From assembly GCA_018896875.1 (NCBI GenBank), contig JAHILT010000017.1:1-52494 (forward strand): a DNA stretch of 52,494 nt. The letters run 5' to 3'. The notes below the pieces were generated by a model. That model was not told the DNA's origin and searched no databases. It saw nothing but the letters and a program-made list of their open reading frames with translations. The DNA is from Patescibacteria group bacterium. Lineage in GTDB: Bacteria; Patescibacteriota; Minisyncoccia; UBA6257; 02-FULL-45-10c. Positions 18,177 through 28,057 of this stretch are shown piece after piece (position 1 is the first letter of the stretch; every line of letters begins with the position of its first letter). The position numbers were made by a program, and so were the translations under genes.

Positions 18177-18410
18177 TTTTAAAACTTCTTAATTAATTTA
18201 ATTCTATTACTGTGCTGGAAATAGTCAAACAGTAAAAATATAACAATATGTTAGCTTTTTGTGGAGAACTTATTTAACACTGACGTCATATGGATTATTT
18301 ACCACTTGGTTTAATTACATTGTAAGGCTTCTTGTGATGGTTTTCAATAAGAATTCTAAAATTATTAAGACATCTTGTTTTTAGTATTTAAATTTGTTAA
18401 TCTTTTTTGT
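18177..18410. promoter_or_regulatory. Divergent dnaA/rpmH intergenic region, candidate oriC
   Basis: Classic dnaA-rpmH divergence; one-mismatch DnaA-box-like TGTGGAGAA. Confidence 0.45.
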
Positions 18411-18545
18411 ATGTCAATAACCTATCAACCAGCAAAAAAGAAAAGAGCCAGAACTCACGGCTTTTTAAAACGCTCTAGAACTCCTGGCGGCAGACGCGTG
18501 ATTGCTAATAGAAGAGCAAAAGGAAGAAAAAAGCTCACTGTATAA
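18411..18545 (+). CDS. rpmH: 50S ribosomal protein L34
   Basis: [44 protein letters not shown], 44 aa; not in ORF track due to length. Confidence 0.96.
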   Translation: MSITYQPAKKKRARTHGFLKRSRTPGGRRVIANRRAKGRKKLTV

Positions 18546-18548
18546 AAT

Positions 18549-18618
18549 AGTGGGCTAGCGACTAGTAGTTAGTGGTTAGTATTTTTTCAAATTTCTAGTG
18601 GCTAGTGGCTAGTTACTA
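18549..18618. repeat. CTAGT/GCTA-rich intergenic repeat
   Basis: gggctagcgactagtagttagtggttag...ctagtggctagtggctagttact. Confidence 0.6.
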
Positions 18619-18633
18619 AATTTCTATTCTTTT

Positions 18634-18999
18634 ATGCTTGCAAAGAAATATCGTTTGCCAATTCAATCTGTTTTACGTAAAAACGGCCATAGTTTTAAAA
18701 GTCGTTATTTTTTGTTTAAAGTTTTTTCCCGCCCAATAGAGCTGGACACCACCCAAAAAACAGATTTTAATCGTTTTGGCGTTATAATCAGCAAAAAAGT
18801 TTCTAAGAAAGCTACGGATAGGAATCAATTGAAAAGAATTGTTTTTGATTTTGTTAAGAAATTTATTTTTTCGCAAAGTAAAAATAAAATTGGTAAATTT
18901 GATATTTTAATTATTCTTTCTCCGGGTGTGGCTAAATTAAAAAAAATAGATATAATAAAAGAACTCAACGAATCTTTATCTAAGTGTTTAAAAATTTAA
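18634..18999 (+). CDS. rnpA: Ribonuclease P protein component
   Basis: FGVIISKKVSKKATDRNQLKRIV motif; position after rpmH. Confidence 0.93.
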   Translation: MLAKKYRLPIQSVLRKNGHSFKSRYFLFKVFSRPIELDTTQKTDFNRFGVIISKKVSKKATDRNQLKRIVFDFVKKFIFSQSKNKIGKFDILIILSPGVAKLKKIDIIKELNESLSKCLKI

Positions 19000-19024
19000 A
19001 ATTTAAAATTTAAAATTATTTGTT

Positions 19025-19726
19025 ATGTTTCATACTTATTTATATCTTCCTCTTTTAAATAGTTTAATATTTTTATATGAAAATATTTCTTTTGGAAGCT
19101 TTGGACTAGCCATTATTTTACTCACACTTCTTATTAGATTTATATTATTTCCTCTTTTTTATAAAAGTGCCAAAAGTCAGCTGGTGATGCAAAAGCTTCA
19201 ACCGGTCATACAAAAAATTCAAAAAGACAATAAGGACAATAAAGAAAAACAAGCGCAGGAACTATTAAGTCTCTATAGAAAAAACAACGTTAATCCTTTT
19301 ATTAGTATTTTAATGGTTTTTGTGCAACTTCCTATTCTAATCGCTCTTTATCGTCTTTTTATGTCTGATTTCTCTGCTTTGCCGATAGCAGAGCTATATA
19401 GCTTCGTAAGTCAACCAGAACATATAAATACTATGTTTTTAGGGTTGATAGATCTTAAAAGTCGCAGTATGCTTATGGTTGGATTAGCGGCAGCTGCTCA
19501 ATACTTTCAAGGAAAGCTAACTTTGCCAAAAACAAATAAAAAGAACAAGGACTTGTCTACTATAGAAAGAATGACTAAGCAGATGGTGTTCTTTGGTCCT
19601 ATGTTTACAGTTTTAATTTTATGGCAACTACCCTCAGCGTTAGGATTATATTGGTTAATAACTTCTGTTTTTTCTATAATCCAACAGATTTATATAAATA
19701 AGAAAATTAAAGTAGCAGTTAATTAA
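19025..19726 (+). CDS. yidC: Membrane protein insertase YidC
   Basis: LIRFILFPLFYKSAKSQLVMQKLQPVIQKIQ; C-terminal LPSALGLYWLITSVFSIIQQ. Confidence 0.93.
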   Translation: MFHTYLYLPLLNSLIFLYENISFGSFGLAIILLTLLIRFILFPLFYKSAKSQLVMQKLQPVIQKIQKDNKDNKEKQAQELLSLYRKNNVNPFISILMVFVQLPILIALYRLFMSDFSALPIAELYSFVSQPEHINTMFLGLIDLKSRSMLMVGLAAAAQYFQGKLTLPKTNKKNKDLSTIERMTKQMVFFGPMFTVLILWQLPSALGLYWLITSVFSIIQQIYINKKIKVAVN

Positions 19727-19746
19727 TTGAATTTTTACTATCTGAT

Positions 19747-20190
19747 ATGAGTAATATAGAAAATGTTAAAAATAAAATAGAAGAATTTTTGCAAATAGGC
19801 GGATTTAAAGATTTTTCTATAACAGCTGATACCGAAGGAAAAAGAATATCAATATTTATCCATGATTTAGATATTAGAAATATGTTGCCCGAACTTATTT
19901 CTGATTTTGAAAGAATCGGAAAACTTATTTTAAAAAGACTAGATGTTTTTTCAGAAGAAAATTTAATTTTAGATATAAATAATTATAGAAGAGAAAGAGA
20001 GGATTTGATTTCTGGACTGGCTAAGGCTGCAGCTAGGAAAGTTTTATTAAATAAAGAAGAAGTTAAATTACCAGCTATGAATGCTTACGAAAGAAGAATT
20101 ATTCATGTAGAGTTAGCTACAAGACCTGATATTAAAACAGAAAGCTATGGAGAAGGACGTGATAGATATATTATTGTAAAGCCAATATAA
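19747..20190 (+). CDS. Jag/KhpB-like KH-R3H RNA-binding protein
   Basis: Position after yidC; C-terminal R3H-like LPAMNAYERRIIHVELATRPDIKTESYGEGRDRYIIVKP. Confidence 0.88.
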   Translation: MSNIENVKNKIEEFLQIGGFKDFSITADTEGKRISIFIHDLDIRNMLPELISDFERIGKLILKRLDVFSEENLILDINNYRREREDLISGLAKAAARKVLLNKEEVKLPAMNAYERRIIHVELATRPDIKTESYGEGRDRYIIVKPI

Positions 20191-20257
20191 TACTAAGACA
20201 ATTTCCAATACCCAATTACCAATTTCTAAATTAAGAATCAGAAATTAGAAATTTTAC

Positions 20258-21418
20258 TCACTCAAGCTTGAGCGAGTAAAGTTTATTATCATAACGGTTT
20301 ATAAAAAGAAGGGAGTCATCTTTAATTTTCAAATTATAAATATCTAAAGCTACCTCGCTTCCATCAAAAATTTTAGAAATAGTTTCTTCGGAACGATCTA
20401 TCATAAAAATATCGTCAATGAAATACTCAGCTTTTTTATAGTAATCATCAGGCAGAGTGATGCCGTCTCTAATATTTTTTGGCACTCCACAATAAATTTT
20501 TTGGGATTCTATAAGACATTTTTCGGGCATACTTAAAAAAGTAAAATTAGCAGTGGTGTTTCCAAAATTATCAATCAAACTTAGTTTTGGTTTTCTTTCA
20601 AATACACCCATTTTAATACCCGAATCTCCGTTTTTATCCCAATTAATATTTAGTCCGTATTCTCCGTCAATTAAGGTTTTTAATGTTTTTTGTTCTAAGT
20701 TAAAAGAGTAAGCATATCCTCTTGATTCAATTGATGAATCTCCATAAAATAATAATTCGGAATCTTTTATCCAATTCAATCTTAATCCAACTTGACTCAT
20801 TTCTTGTATTTTAGAAGTTTCTTGGCTAGTTAAATCTAGTATATTAAGATTATTTTGGTCTGTATAAGCAATTTTTTTAGAGTCAGGAGAAAAAGAAGCG
20901 GAGATAGTGTCAATCGGAAGAGGCGTCCAATTAGTAGAACTAGCAGAAAAAATACTTAAAGTTGGCATTTGAGGGTAATTAAATTCTGCGACCGCAAAAG
21001 ATCCGTCATTAGAAGCCTTTATATTGTGTAGATTGTTTAATGTTTGCGAAATTACTAATTGTCTAGTGCCATCATTATTTATTCTGACTATTTGTCCATT
21101 TAAATTAGCAAAATAAAGACTATTTTCTTCAGGGTTGGACCAATACTCAAAAACAGGAGAATTTACCAAAATAGAAAGTTTTTGAGCTACAATCTGGGGT
21201 TCCTGACTAATTATATCTGTACCGTCTTCTTCTATAGGTTCAACAAAATCATCATCGTCAATATCAATTATGCTAGTAATTGGTGGTTTTCCATAGTCAA
21301 TAATATTTTTTATTCCCCCTTTACTATCAAGCCATTGCCAAAAATAATAACCTCCTGCGATTAAGAGAATAATAATCAATACAATAGCCATTATTTTCAC
21401 AAATTTTTGATAGTTCAT
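20258..21418 (-). CDS. Membrane-anchored TolB/WD40-like beta-propeller protein
   Basis: N-terminal TM; repeated blades such as ASFSPDSKKIAYTDQNNLNILDL. Confidence 0.65.
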   Translation of the reverse strand: MNYQKFVKIMAIVLIIILLIAGGYYFWQWLDSKGGIKNIIDYGKPPITSIIDIDDDDFVEPIEEDGTDIISQEPQIVAQKLSILVNSPVFEYWSNPEENSLYFANLNGQIVRINNDGTRQLVISQTLNNLHNIKASNDGSFAVAEFNYPQMPTLSIFSASSTNWTPLPIDTISASFSPDSKKIAYTDQNNLNILDLTSQETSKIQEMSQVGLRLNWIKDSELLFYGDSSIESRGYAYSFNLEQKTLKTLIDGEYGLNINWDKNGDSGIKMGVFERKPKLSLIDNFGNTTANFTFLSMPEKCLIESQKIYCGVPKNIRDGITLPDDYYKKAEYFIDDIFMIDRSEETISKIFDGSEVALDIYNLKIKDDSLLFINRYDNKLYSLKLE

Positions 21419-21424
21419 ATTGAA

Positions 21425-22495
21425 TTATTTTTTAATACATTTTCTGTCTTTTGATAATTCGTATCCTTCGGCACATTCATCGCATTCCATACCTTCTCCG
21501 GTTCCGTAGGTTTTTTTACTTTCGTCTCCTCCTATAGTTACAGATGCGCCGAAACTTCCTCCTGCGCTTGACCACTTAATACAACCTTCAGGTGCTTTAA
21601 GATTAGCTTTGGTATTATTTTGTTCTTCGTCAATATATCTTCCGGTTGGTGCAAGCGTGTCTAAATTAATCACTTCCATTGACGGATTAGCCAGATTAAC
21701 TAAATTAGGATTAATTGTGTAGAGTATTAAATAAGCGCCCATTAATAAGGCTAATCCTAATATAGCTTGCAACATTTGATCTTTAGCGTCGTCTTTGCTG
21801 GCAAAATTTCCAGCTGAAAGTGTATAACGTACAGCTCCGAGGATAAGGAATAATAAAGCTGTTAACCCAGCAATCATTAATCCGAATTGATACAACCTAG
21901 CAATATAACCTGCTGGAGTGTCGGATTTAGGACATTCTCCCAAGCTAGGATTACAAGGAATTTCGACTCTCATTTCATATGGGACTATAGGAGCGGATAA
22001 ATTTGAAAGGTCGGTTGTTGCTTCTAGGTCTTTTGCTCTTACAATTTTTGTTGGTGGGACAATACATCCTAATATTTGATTTGGATTTTTAGGGTCATAA
22101 TATTTCATTTTTGGAAGGTCACAGACAAATTGTCCATCTACAATCTTTCCCCCCTTTTCCAAACAAACCGTAGGCTTAGATGCGTCTCCTAAAGAAAATC
22201 CATATTGTGCTTTGATTACTGTCTGCCACCAAGCATTATCCACTACAAAAGTTTGATAACTACCCGTAGGACATTCAAGCGCTACTATTTTCTCTCCTTC
22301 TTTTGTGTCCCTATCTTCTTGTATTTTTTCTGGTATGTTTTTTGGTATTGTCTTATCATCGGTAGGTAAACCTATTTCTGACGGGAGATTTTGGTCTATC
22401 GCGTCTTGAGCAAAACTCGTTTGAATCAACCCAAAAAACAAACAAAAAATCACTAGTATTAATATAGGATATTTGATTGTTTTTTTATTTTTCAT
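21425..22495 (-). CDS. Secretion-cluster-associated membrane protein with pilin-like two-TM region
   Basis: Signal peptide; GLMIAGLTALLFLILGAVRYTLSAGNFASKDDAKDQMLQAILGLALLMGAYLILYTINPNL resembles VirB2/TrbC-type TM hairpins. Confidence 0.55.
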   Translation of the reverse strand: MKNKKTIKYPILILVIFCLFFGLIQTSFAQDAIDQNLPSEIGLPTDDKTIPKNIPEKIQEDRDTKEGEKIVALECPTGSYQTFVVDNAWWQTVIKAQYGFSLGDASKPTVCLEKGGKIVDGQFVCDLPKMKYYDPKNPNQILGCIVPPTKIVRAKDLEATTDLSNLSAPIVPYEMRVEIPCNPSLGECPKSDTPAGYIARLYQFGLMIAGLTALLFLILGAVRYTLSAGNFASKDDAKDQMLQAILGLALLMGAYLILYTINPNLVNLANPSMEVINLDTLAPTGRYIDEEQNNTKANLKAPEGCIKWSSAGGSFGASVTIGGDESKKTYGTGEGMECDECAEGYELSKDRKCIKK

Positions 22496-22516
22496 TTTAT
22501 TTTTTATTCGTATATA

Positions 22517-23269
22517 TTACCTTATATCCAAACTAATATAATCTTTGGCGAATTGTAATTGGTCGGCTAAATTTTGAACAAAAACCCTAATACTTATACT
22601 AGAACCTTCTTTTACTCCACCTTTTGTATCCATAGCAAGATTTAAAATATCTGATTTATCTGCTTCTCCAATAACATCTAAGCCATTTACGGTCCAATTT
22701 ATTTTTAATTCTCCGAGATTAGATATACCAAAAAAATAAGGCAACACCTGAAAAGTGTTTTCTCCGATATTAATTGTTTTATTTTGATAAGGAGTATTAA
22801 TAACTACTTCGGGACTAGAAGATGGAATAGTAATTATAGCTCCTAAATCAGTATTTTTGTATTTAGAATCTTTATAATTAGGAATTGATATTTCAACAAA
22901 TTGATCTATATTTCTAACAGCCGTAAATTTTATATTTTTTAAACCAATGCCTGATTTTAAGAAATTATCGTTTACATACCATTCTATTTCTTGATTAGAA
23001 ACATCTATAAATTTACCATTATCTAAAACATCAAAACTGATTTCTATATCAGAATTTTTACTAACCAAAATTTTTCCTTTGTAATCAGCTGGCACATAAT
23101 TGATTGCTTTCCAAGAAATTAAAAAATCAAAATCTGGGTTGGTTGGCATAGAAAAATCAGGCAATGCAATCTGTGCTTTAGTTTTAACAGATGGTCCCAT
23201 AATCAAACCAATCAATGAAAGACAAACAAAAAGCAATGAATATTTTTTTATGAAGTTGAATATTTTCAT
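22517..23269 (-). CDS. Secreted protein of unknown function in secretion cluster
   Basis: N-terminal signal; Ig-like beta-rich composition. Confidence 0.5.
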   Translation of the reverse strand: MKIFNFIKKYSLLFVCLSLIGLIMGPSVKTKAQIALPDFSMPTNPDFDFLISWKAINYVPADYKGKILVSKNSDIEISFDVLDNGKFIDVSNQEIEWYVNDNFLKSGIGLKNIKFTAVRNIDQFVEISIPNYKDSKYKNTDLGAIITIPSSSPEVVINTPYQNKTINIGENTFQVLPYFFGISNLGELKINWTVNGLDVIGEADKSDILNLAMDTKGGVKEGSSISIRVFVQNLADQLQFAKDYISLDIR

Positions 23270-23287
23270 TTATCTTTTAATTATAAC

Positions 23288-23680
23288 TTATTTTTTACTA
23301 ACAGGCTTAGTTATTTTTCTTGCTTTTTTAATTTTTTCAACAACTTTTCCTATTTTAGTTCCCCCTGAACGATCAAGGAATATTATAGTAAACCAAAGGA
23401 ATGTGGACGGGACCAACGAGCCTATGTATGGAATTACTTTTATTCCGTTGACTGCTAAATTAGTAAGCCATACCTCGGGACCCATTTTTTTTATGACAAC
23501 AAAATAAAATTGACTTATAGACGTTCTTGTAAGATCCATTATTCCGAAGTCGTCTAGGGCGAAAAAAAACAAAATAAGATCAATTGCATCGGAGATTAAG
23601 TAAAACGGAGTGATAAAAACTATTTCAGTTATTGAAATTTTTGGCTCGGAAATTTCTATTGTTTGTTTTTGATCAATCAT
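23288..23680 (-). CDS. Small membrane protein in secretion cluster
   Basis: Hydrophobic segments; 4 nt overlap with the VirB4-like gene. Confidence 0.5.
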   Translation of the reverse strand: MIDQKQTIEISEPKISITEIVFITPFYLISDAIDLILFFFALDDFGIMDLTRTSISQFYFVVIKKMGPEVWLTNLAVNGIKVIPYIGSLVPSTFLWFTIIFLDRSGGTKIGKVVEKIKKARKITKPVSKK

Positions 23681-25401
23681 ACATTACTCTCTCGTTGTTT
23701 TAAAATTTGCTCTGGTTTGGTTGTTATTATTTTGTCTTCTAAATATGAAGCGATAACTTTTATAGCTACATGATTTAGTCCGGCAAAGAATAATCCTTCT
23801 CCTATCGCTGCGTCAAGAAGTAAGCTTTTTTCGCCCTCAGTTAAATTAAATGATTTAGTAACCATATCTATTGTTGCGGGAGATTGTTTCAATAAGAGTT
23901 GGAGAGAAGAATTAGTTACAATTGGTCGTCCATAAGGCGATTTCAAAAAGTCTTCTACGTCCTGGGTAATAGTAGTTAATCCTAAATAATATTTTCTGCA
24001 TCTTTTTGCTAAACCAAAAAGGAATGATGATCCGTCATCGTATTTCATTAATATCCATGCCTCATCTATTATTAATATTCTTTTTTTTAATTCTGCGCGG
24101 ACAAGATCCCATATAAAATTCAAAATAATATACATTGCTATTGGTCTAAGCTCTTCTTCTAAGTCGCGGATAGAGAATACGATTAAACGATTTTTAACGT
24201 CTATATTTGTCCGTTGATTAGTGAATCCAGCATAACTGCCACTAGTGTATTTATACAATCTTTGCGCCAGAATTTTTCCTCCTTCCATATTTTCCAATAT
24301 TTTTTGCAAATCTTCTAAGAGAGGAGGAGTAGATTTAGAAAAATCTTTGCCAGTAGCGATGTCGTGGGACGCATATGTTTCAGTAATTGATCTGTCTAAA
24401 ATAGAATCTTCTTCTGGCGTTAATTTTCCCATCATAAGTTTTAATAAGCCAGCCAAGTTAACTATATGAGATCTTAATGTATCATCAGGATCTTCGTCTT
24501 TAGGAACAACTGGAAGATCAAAAGGGTTGATATGATTTTCTGATGCTAAAGAAACTTTAAAATAACTACCACCAACAGAAGATGCTAATGCTTCATATTC
24601 ATTTTCTGGATCTATAATTAAAACATCTACTCCCATCATCAATAATCTTAAGGCTTCTAATTTTACGGCATATGATTTACCACTACCAGCCTTAGCGAAA
24701 ACAACCATATTAGCGTTTTCTAAAGAGAAACGATCAAAAATAATTAATGTATTATTACTTTGATTTATACCGTAAAGTATTCCTTCTTCGGAAGTTAAAT
24801 CTGCTGAAGTGAATGGAAAAAATGAAGAAAGAGGTCCTGAATTAAGAGGCGCGTGAACAGCAAGTTTATCTTCCCCTAAAGGAATTGAAGAATTAAATCC
24901 TTCTATTTGCTGGAATAAAGAAGGTTTTACATAAACTAGTCTACTTTCTAAAAGATTTACTATTTTATTTTCTAATTTATTTAGATTTTCTAGATTATCC
25001 GCGTAAATGGTTATATAAACACCAACATTGAAAAGTCGTTCTGTCGCTTGTTGAAGAGAATCCCTTAGGCTTTCAACATCTTGAAAGGCGGTTTCTAAAA
25101 GAGGATCTCGCACGACTCCCTTGCCTTGTTTTTCGTATATTTGTGATTCAACTTGAGCAGCTTTTTTTCTTAATTTTTTTAAAGCTAGATTAGTTTCAAC
25201 AGGATGAACAAAAATAGAAACATCAATTAAATCAGGCATATTAATGACAGAAGAAAACCAACCAGTAGAAAGATAACGAGGATAAGAAAAAATAAATAGT
25301 GTTTTGACTAATTTGTCTCCAAGTTTCAAAAAATTAGAATTAACTTCTAACGCCGCAGGAGCGATTAAATCTATGATGTTTTTATTGTCGTTATTTTCCA
25401 T
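23677..25401 (-). CDS. VirB4/TraC-like secretion ATPase
   Basis: VVFAKAGSGKSYAVKLEALRLLMMGVDVLIIDPENEYEAL, LIIDEAWILMKYDDG, TITQDVEDFL. Confidence 0.88.
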   Translation of the reverse strand: MENNDNKNIIDLIAPAALEVNSNFLKLGDKLVKTLFIFSYPRYLSTGWFSSVINMPDLIDVSIFVHPVETNLALKKLRKKAAQVESQIYEKQGKGVVRDPLLETAFQDVESLRDSLQQATERLFNVGVYITIYADNLENLNKLENKIVNLLESRLVYVKPSLFQQIEGFNSSIPLGEDKLAVHAPLNSGPLSSFFPFTSADLTSEEGILYGINQSNNTLIIFDRFSLENANMVVFAKAGSGKSYAVKLEALRLLMMGVDVLIIDPENEYEALASSVGGSYFKVSLASENHINPFDLPVVPKDEDPDDTLRSHIVNLAGLLKLMMGKLTPEEDSILDRSITETYASHDIATGKDFSKSTPPLLEDLQKILENMEGGKILAQRLYKYTSGSYAGFTNQRTNIDVKNRLIVFSIRDLEEELRPIAMYIILNFIWDLVRAELKKRILIIDEAWILMKYDDGSSFLFGLAKRCRKYYLGLTTITQDVEDFLKSPYGRPIVTNSSLQLLLKQSPATIDMVTKSFNLTEGEKSLLLDAAIGEGLFFAGLNHVAIKVIASYLEDKIITTKPEQILKQRESNV

Positions 25402-25425
25402 AATTAGTTTTTAATTTAACTTTAT

Positions 25426-26079
25426 TTAGCTCTTCTTTTCTATAGTGCTTGGATTATAAAGATTACGGAACAAATCAGAAAGCTCCTCGTCATTCAAAGG
25501 AATAGTTCTAAGCCCAACCTGATTGAGCCCGTCTATTACTTCGTTAATTCTTAAATCTAATTGTTCTAAATATTCTTCTTCTGTTTTCTTTTTGGATTCT
25601 ATTTCTGGTTTTTTAGTTCCAAACAAACCAAGCACCGCTTTTTTTAGTCCAGAGCCCGCCTTAGAAATAGATACAGGATCGAATGGTACTACAACAAAAA
25701 AATTTTTTGACATAATAGCATTTTGAGCCACGAACGCTTTTATAAATTCTCTATATTCAAAAATTTGATTTTTTAAAAGCTCATTAGTTTCTTGGCTTTC
25801 GCGTTTTTCTACTTTATCAAGATAGTTTTTGATATTTAATTTTCTAGAATGTATAAAAAATTGGAGTGTGAAATCTGATGAATTTAAAAATCGTTGAAAA
25901 GCGTACGTAATCATTTCTTGCTCTTCATTAGATTTTAAATCAAAATTTATCCCTGAAACTATTAAAATTTTTCTATAAGAGCCATTTTTCAATTTAATTA
26001 CTCCATTGTTAATAGACTCAATGTTTATAAATTGTTGAGTTGATAAAGATGCTGGCGATGATTGTGGTGTATTAGGCAT
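25426..26079 (-). CDS. VirB4/TraC N-terminal-domain-like protein (separate ORF)
   Basis: IESINNGVIKLKNGSYRKILIVSGINFDLKSNEEQEMITYAFQRFLNSSDFTLQFFIHSR; adjacent to ATPase. Confidence 0.6.
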   Translation of the reverse strand: MPNTPQSSPASLSTQQFINIESINNGVIKLKNGSYRKILIVSGINFDLKSNEEQEMITYAFQRFLNSSDFTLQFFIHSRKLNIKNYLDKVEKRESQETNELLKNQIFEYREFIKAFVAQNAIMSKNFFVVVPFDPVSISKAGSGLKKAVLGLFGTKKPEIESKKKTEEEYLEQLDLRINEVIDGLNQVGLRTIPLNDEELSDLFRNLYNPSTIEKKS

Positions 26080-26137
26080 AAAGTAATTATAAAATATTAA
26101 ATAGAAAAGTTCTAATTAGATTAATTTTATTAGTTGA

Positions 26138-26650
26138 TTATTTATAATCAATTCTTCTAGCTATTTCTTTTTCTCCTGTGATTTTTCTGAAAACTTCATA
26201 TTGTTCTTGATGAGATTTGGATTGGTTGAAAATAGCTGGATGTGTGGTTTTTTCGCGTTTTGGGATAGGCGTTTTTGAGGTAAGAAGACGTTGCCAGATG
26301 TCTCCTAATGGTTTTTTAGACTCAGTGGATTTTTCAATTTCTTTGCCCTTTTGAATTTCAGATGATTTGATTTTTGTTTTTTTCCAAAGGTAAAATTTTG
26401 GTTGCCAAAAATAATTAATACTAGACGCAACTATTTTGGGCAATGGTATTCCATTGATTTTGGCTATAGCCAAAGAAATTGTTATTGTATTTATTGGTAT
26501 CGTTAAAAATACCCAAAGCCAGAGATTTAGGAAAAAGAATAAGAAAAATGTTAAACCTGCACCCATAGCAATATATACAAATTGCTTCAAGGTAAATGGT
26601 CCTATAATTTTATCTTCTGTTTCTATGAATTGAGGAACTTGAAATTGCAT
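26138..26650 (-). CDS. PrgI-family-like membrane protein
   Basis: MQFQVPQFIETEDKIIGPFTLKQFVYIAMGAGLTFFLFFFLNLWLWVF. Confidence 0.8.
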   Translation of the reverse strand: MQFQVPQFIETEDKIIGPFTLKQFVYIAMGAGLTFFLFFFLNLWLWVFLTIPINTITISLAIAKINGIPLPKIVASSINYFWQPKFYLWKKTKIKSSEIQKGKEIEKSTESKKPLGDIWQRLLTSKTPIPKREKTTHPAIFNQSKSHQEQYEVFRKITGEKEIARRIDYK

Positions 26651-26660
26651 AAATTGTAAA

Positions 26661-28010
26661 TTAATCAGTTGATTTAGATCTTAGGTCAACAGTATTTCCA
26701 GACACTTTTGTAAAGGTGGTCAAATTAATAACATCCCCCTTCTTTGATTCTTGTTTTTTTGGAATCCCAGCATTATTAAGATTGGTTTTGTGTCCTATAT
26801 AATGAACTATTTTTTCGGGCTCTTTTTGGGATAAATTAGTCTTGTTTTCTATAAGCTCGGAAATGGGTTTTTGCCAAATAGCTTGATCTGACCCTCCTTC
26901 GCAAGGCTTCGGGCGGGCAAGCGAAGTAGTTGGTTTTTTAATATTTATTTTTTCTTGCTGGCTTGTTTTGAGTAATGGTTGAATGGATTGAGGAGGGGTT
27001 GGTAATGTTATTTTTTTTGGTTGAGGTGTAGGTTTGTTAATTGGAGATATAGGAATATTGGGTTTAGGAGTGATTGTAATTGGTTTTTGTTCAATTTTTG
27101 GTTTTGGTGATGAGGTCGTCATAAAACTTTTAATTTTATCGAAAATATTTGGCACAGTTTGATTGTTTTTCGCTTCTTTCTTGTCGCTAGTTATTTGCTT
27201 GTTTTCAGAGTTATTAATCGTTAGCGGCATCCCAAATTTAGCACTTTTTGGTAATTCTGTTTCTAAATGGACTGACACTGGTTTTGGAGGAGAGGTCTTT
27301 TTAATGAAAGAAGGGTCTACTTTTAAATTTAGAGAGGAGTCTTTTCTGAAGGTATTATCAGAGGGTTTAGACGTTGTAGTTTTCAGAAATTGGTCTTTGG
27401 TTTGAATAATAAATGGAGCAGGGGCGTTTTCTTGCTGCGAATAATTTACTGCTTCGCCTTTTTGGGTGGCTTCTTTCTCTATTTGCCCCGTGAAATTGCG
27501 ATTCTGCCGCACTATTTCACTGGGATCATTCCCGCGGCGAGAATCTAGGCCATCCTTTTTATCGTTGGTTATAGAGACTGGTTCTGGCTTAATAATAATA
27601 GGTTCTTCGCCTACAGGAGAATCAAGTTTATCAGACTTCTGCGTTTTTTCTTGCTCTTCTAAAGATGGAGGATTGTAGTTTTTCTCTAAATCAGTCTTCA
27701 AGGGATTCAAAAGTTTTTGTTTAAGTTCTATTTCGATAAAATTAGCTTTTTGAAGATCAATATCAAAAAAAGTATGCAACTCAGAGGCGACTTCTTCTGG
27801 TTTTAAATAGCCTAAAAAAACTTCCATTACAAGCAAATTGACTTTTTTTATTTGTTCTTCGTCTAGTTTGTAATCTTGTGCAATAGAAAGTACGAGCTTA
27901 GCGTTTTTATCAGCCAAAAGCTCTTTTTTAAGATTATTAGGAAGCTTCTCAAATCTTTTTTGCACTTCTAGTTTATCAGCTTCATATTTATTTTGATCGT
28001 TATTTGGCAT
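26661..28010 (-). CDS. Pro/Lys-rich low-complexity protein in secretion cluster
   Basis: N-terminal helical region, long Pro/Lys/Ser linker containing in-frame repeats. Confidence 0.55.
   Translation of the reverse strand: MPNNDQNKYEADKLEVQKRFEKLPNNLKKELLADKNAKLVLSIAQDYKLDEEQIKKVNLLVMEVFLGYLKPEEVASELHTFFDIDLQKANFIEIELKQKLLNPLKTDLEKNYNPPSLEEQEKTQKSDKLDSPVGEEPIIIKPEPVSITNDKKDGLDSRRGNDPSEIVRQNRNFTGQIEKEATQKGEAVNYSQQENAPAPFIIQTKDQFLKTTTSKPSDNTFRKDSSLNLKVDPSFIKKTSPPKPVSVHLETELPKSAKFGMPLTINNSENKQITSDKKEAKNNQTVPNIFDKIKSFMTTSSPKPKIEQKPITITPKPNIPISPINKPTPQPKKITLPTPPQSIQPLLKTSQQEKINIKKPTTSLARPKPCEGGSDQAIWQKPISELIENKTNLSQKEPEKIVHYIGHKTNLNNAGIPKKQESKKGDVINLTTFTKVSGNTVDLRSKSTD
26898..26928. repeat. GC-rich repeat inside coding sequence
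   Basis: cttcgcaaggcttcgggcgggcaagcgaag; self-complementary ends. Confidence 0.65.
27486..27552. repeat. Compound GC-rich repeat inside coding sequence
   Basis: ccccgtgaaattgcgattctgccgcactatttcactggg followed by atcattcccgcggcgagaatct; GTGAAAT/ATTTCAC inverted ends. Confidence 0.7.
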
Positions 28011-28057
28011 TTAGAGATTACTTAATTTCGAAATTTAATGTAAATTTATTTTTGTTT

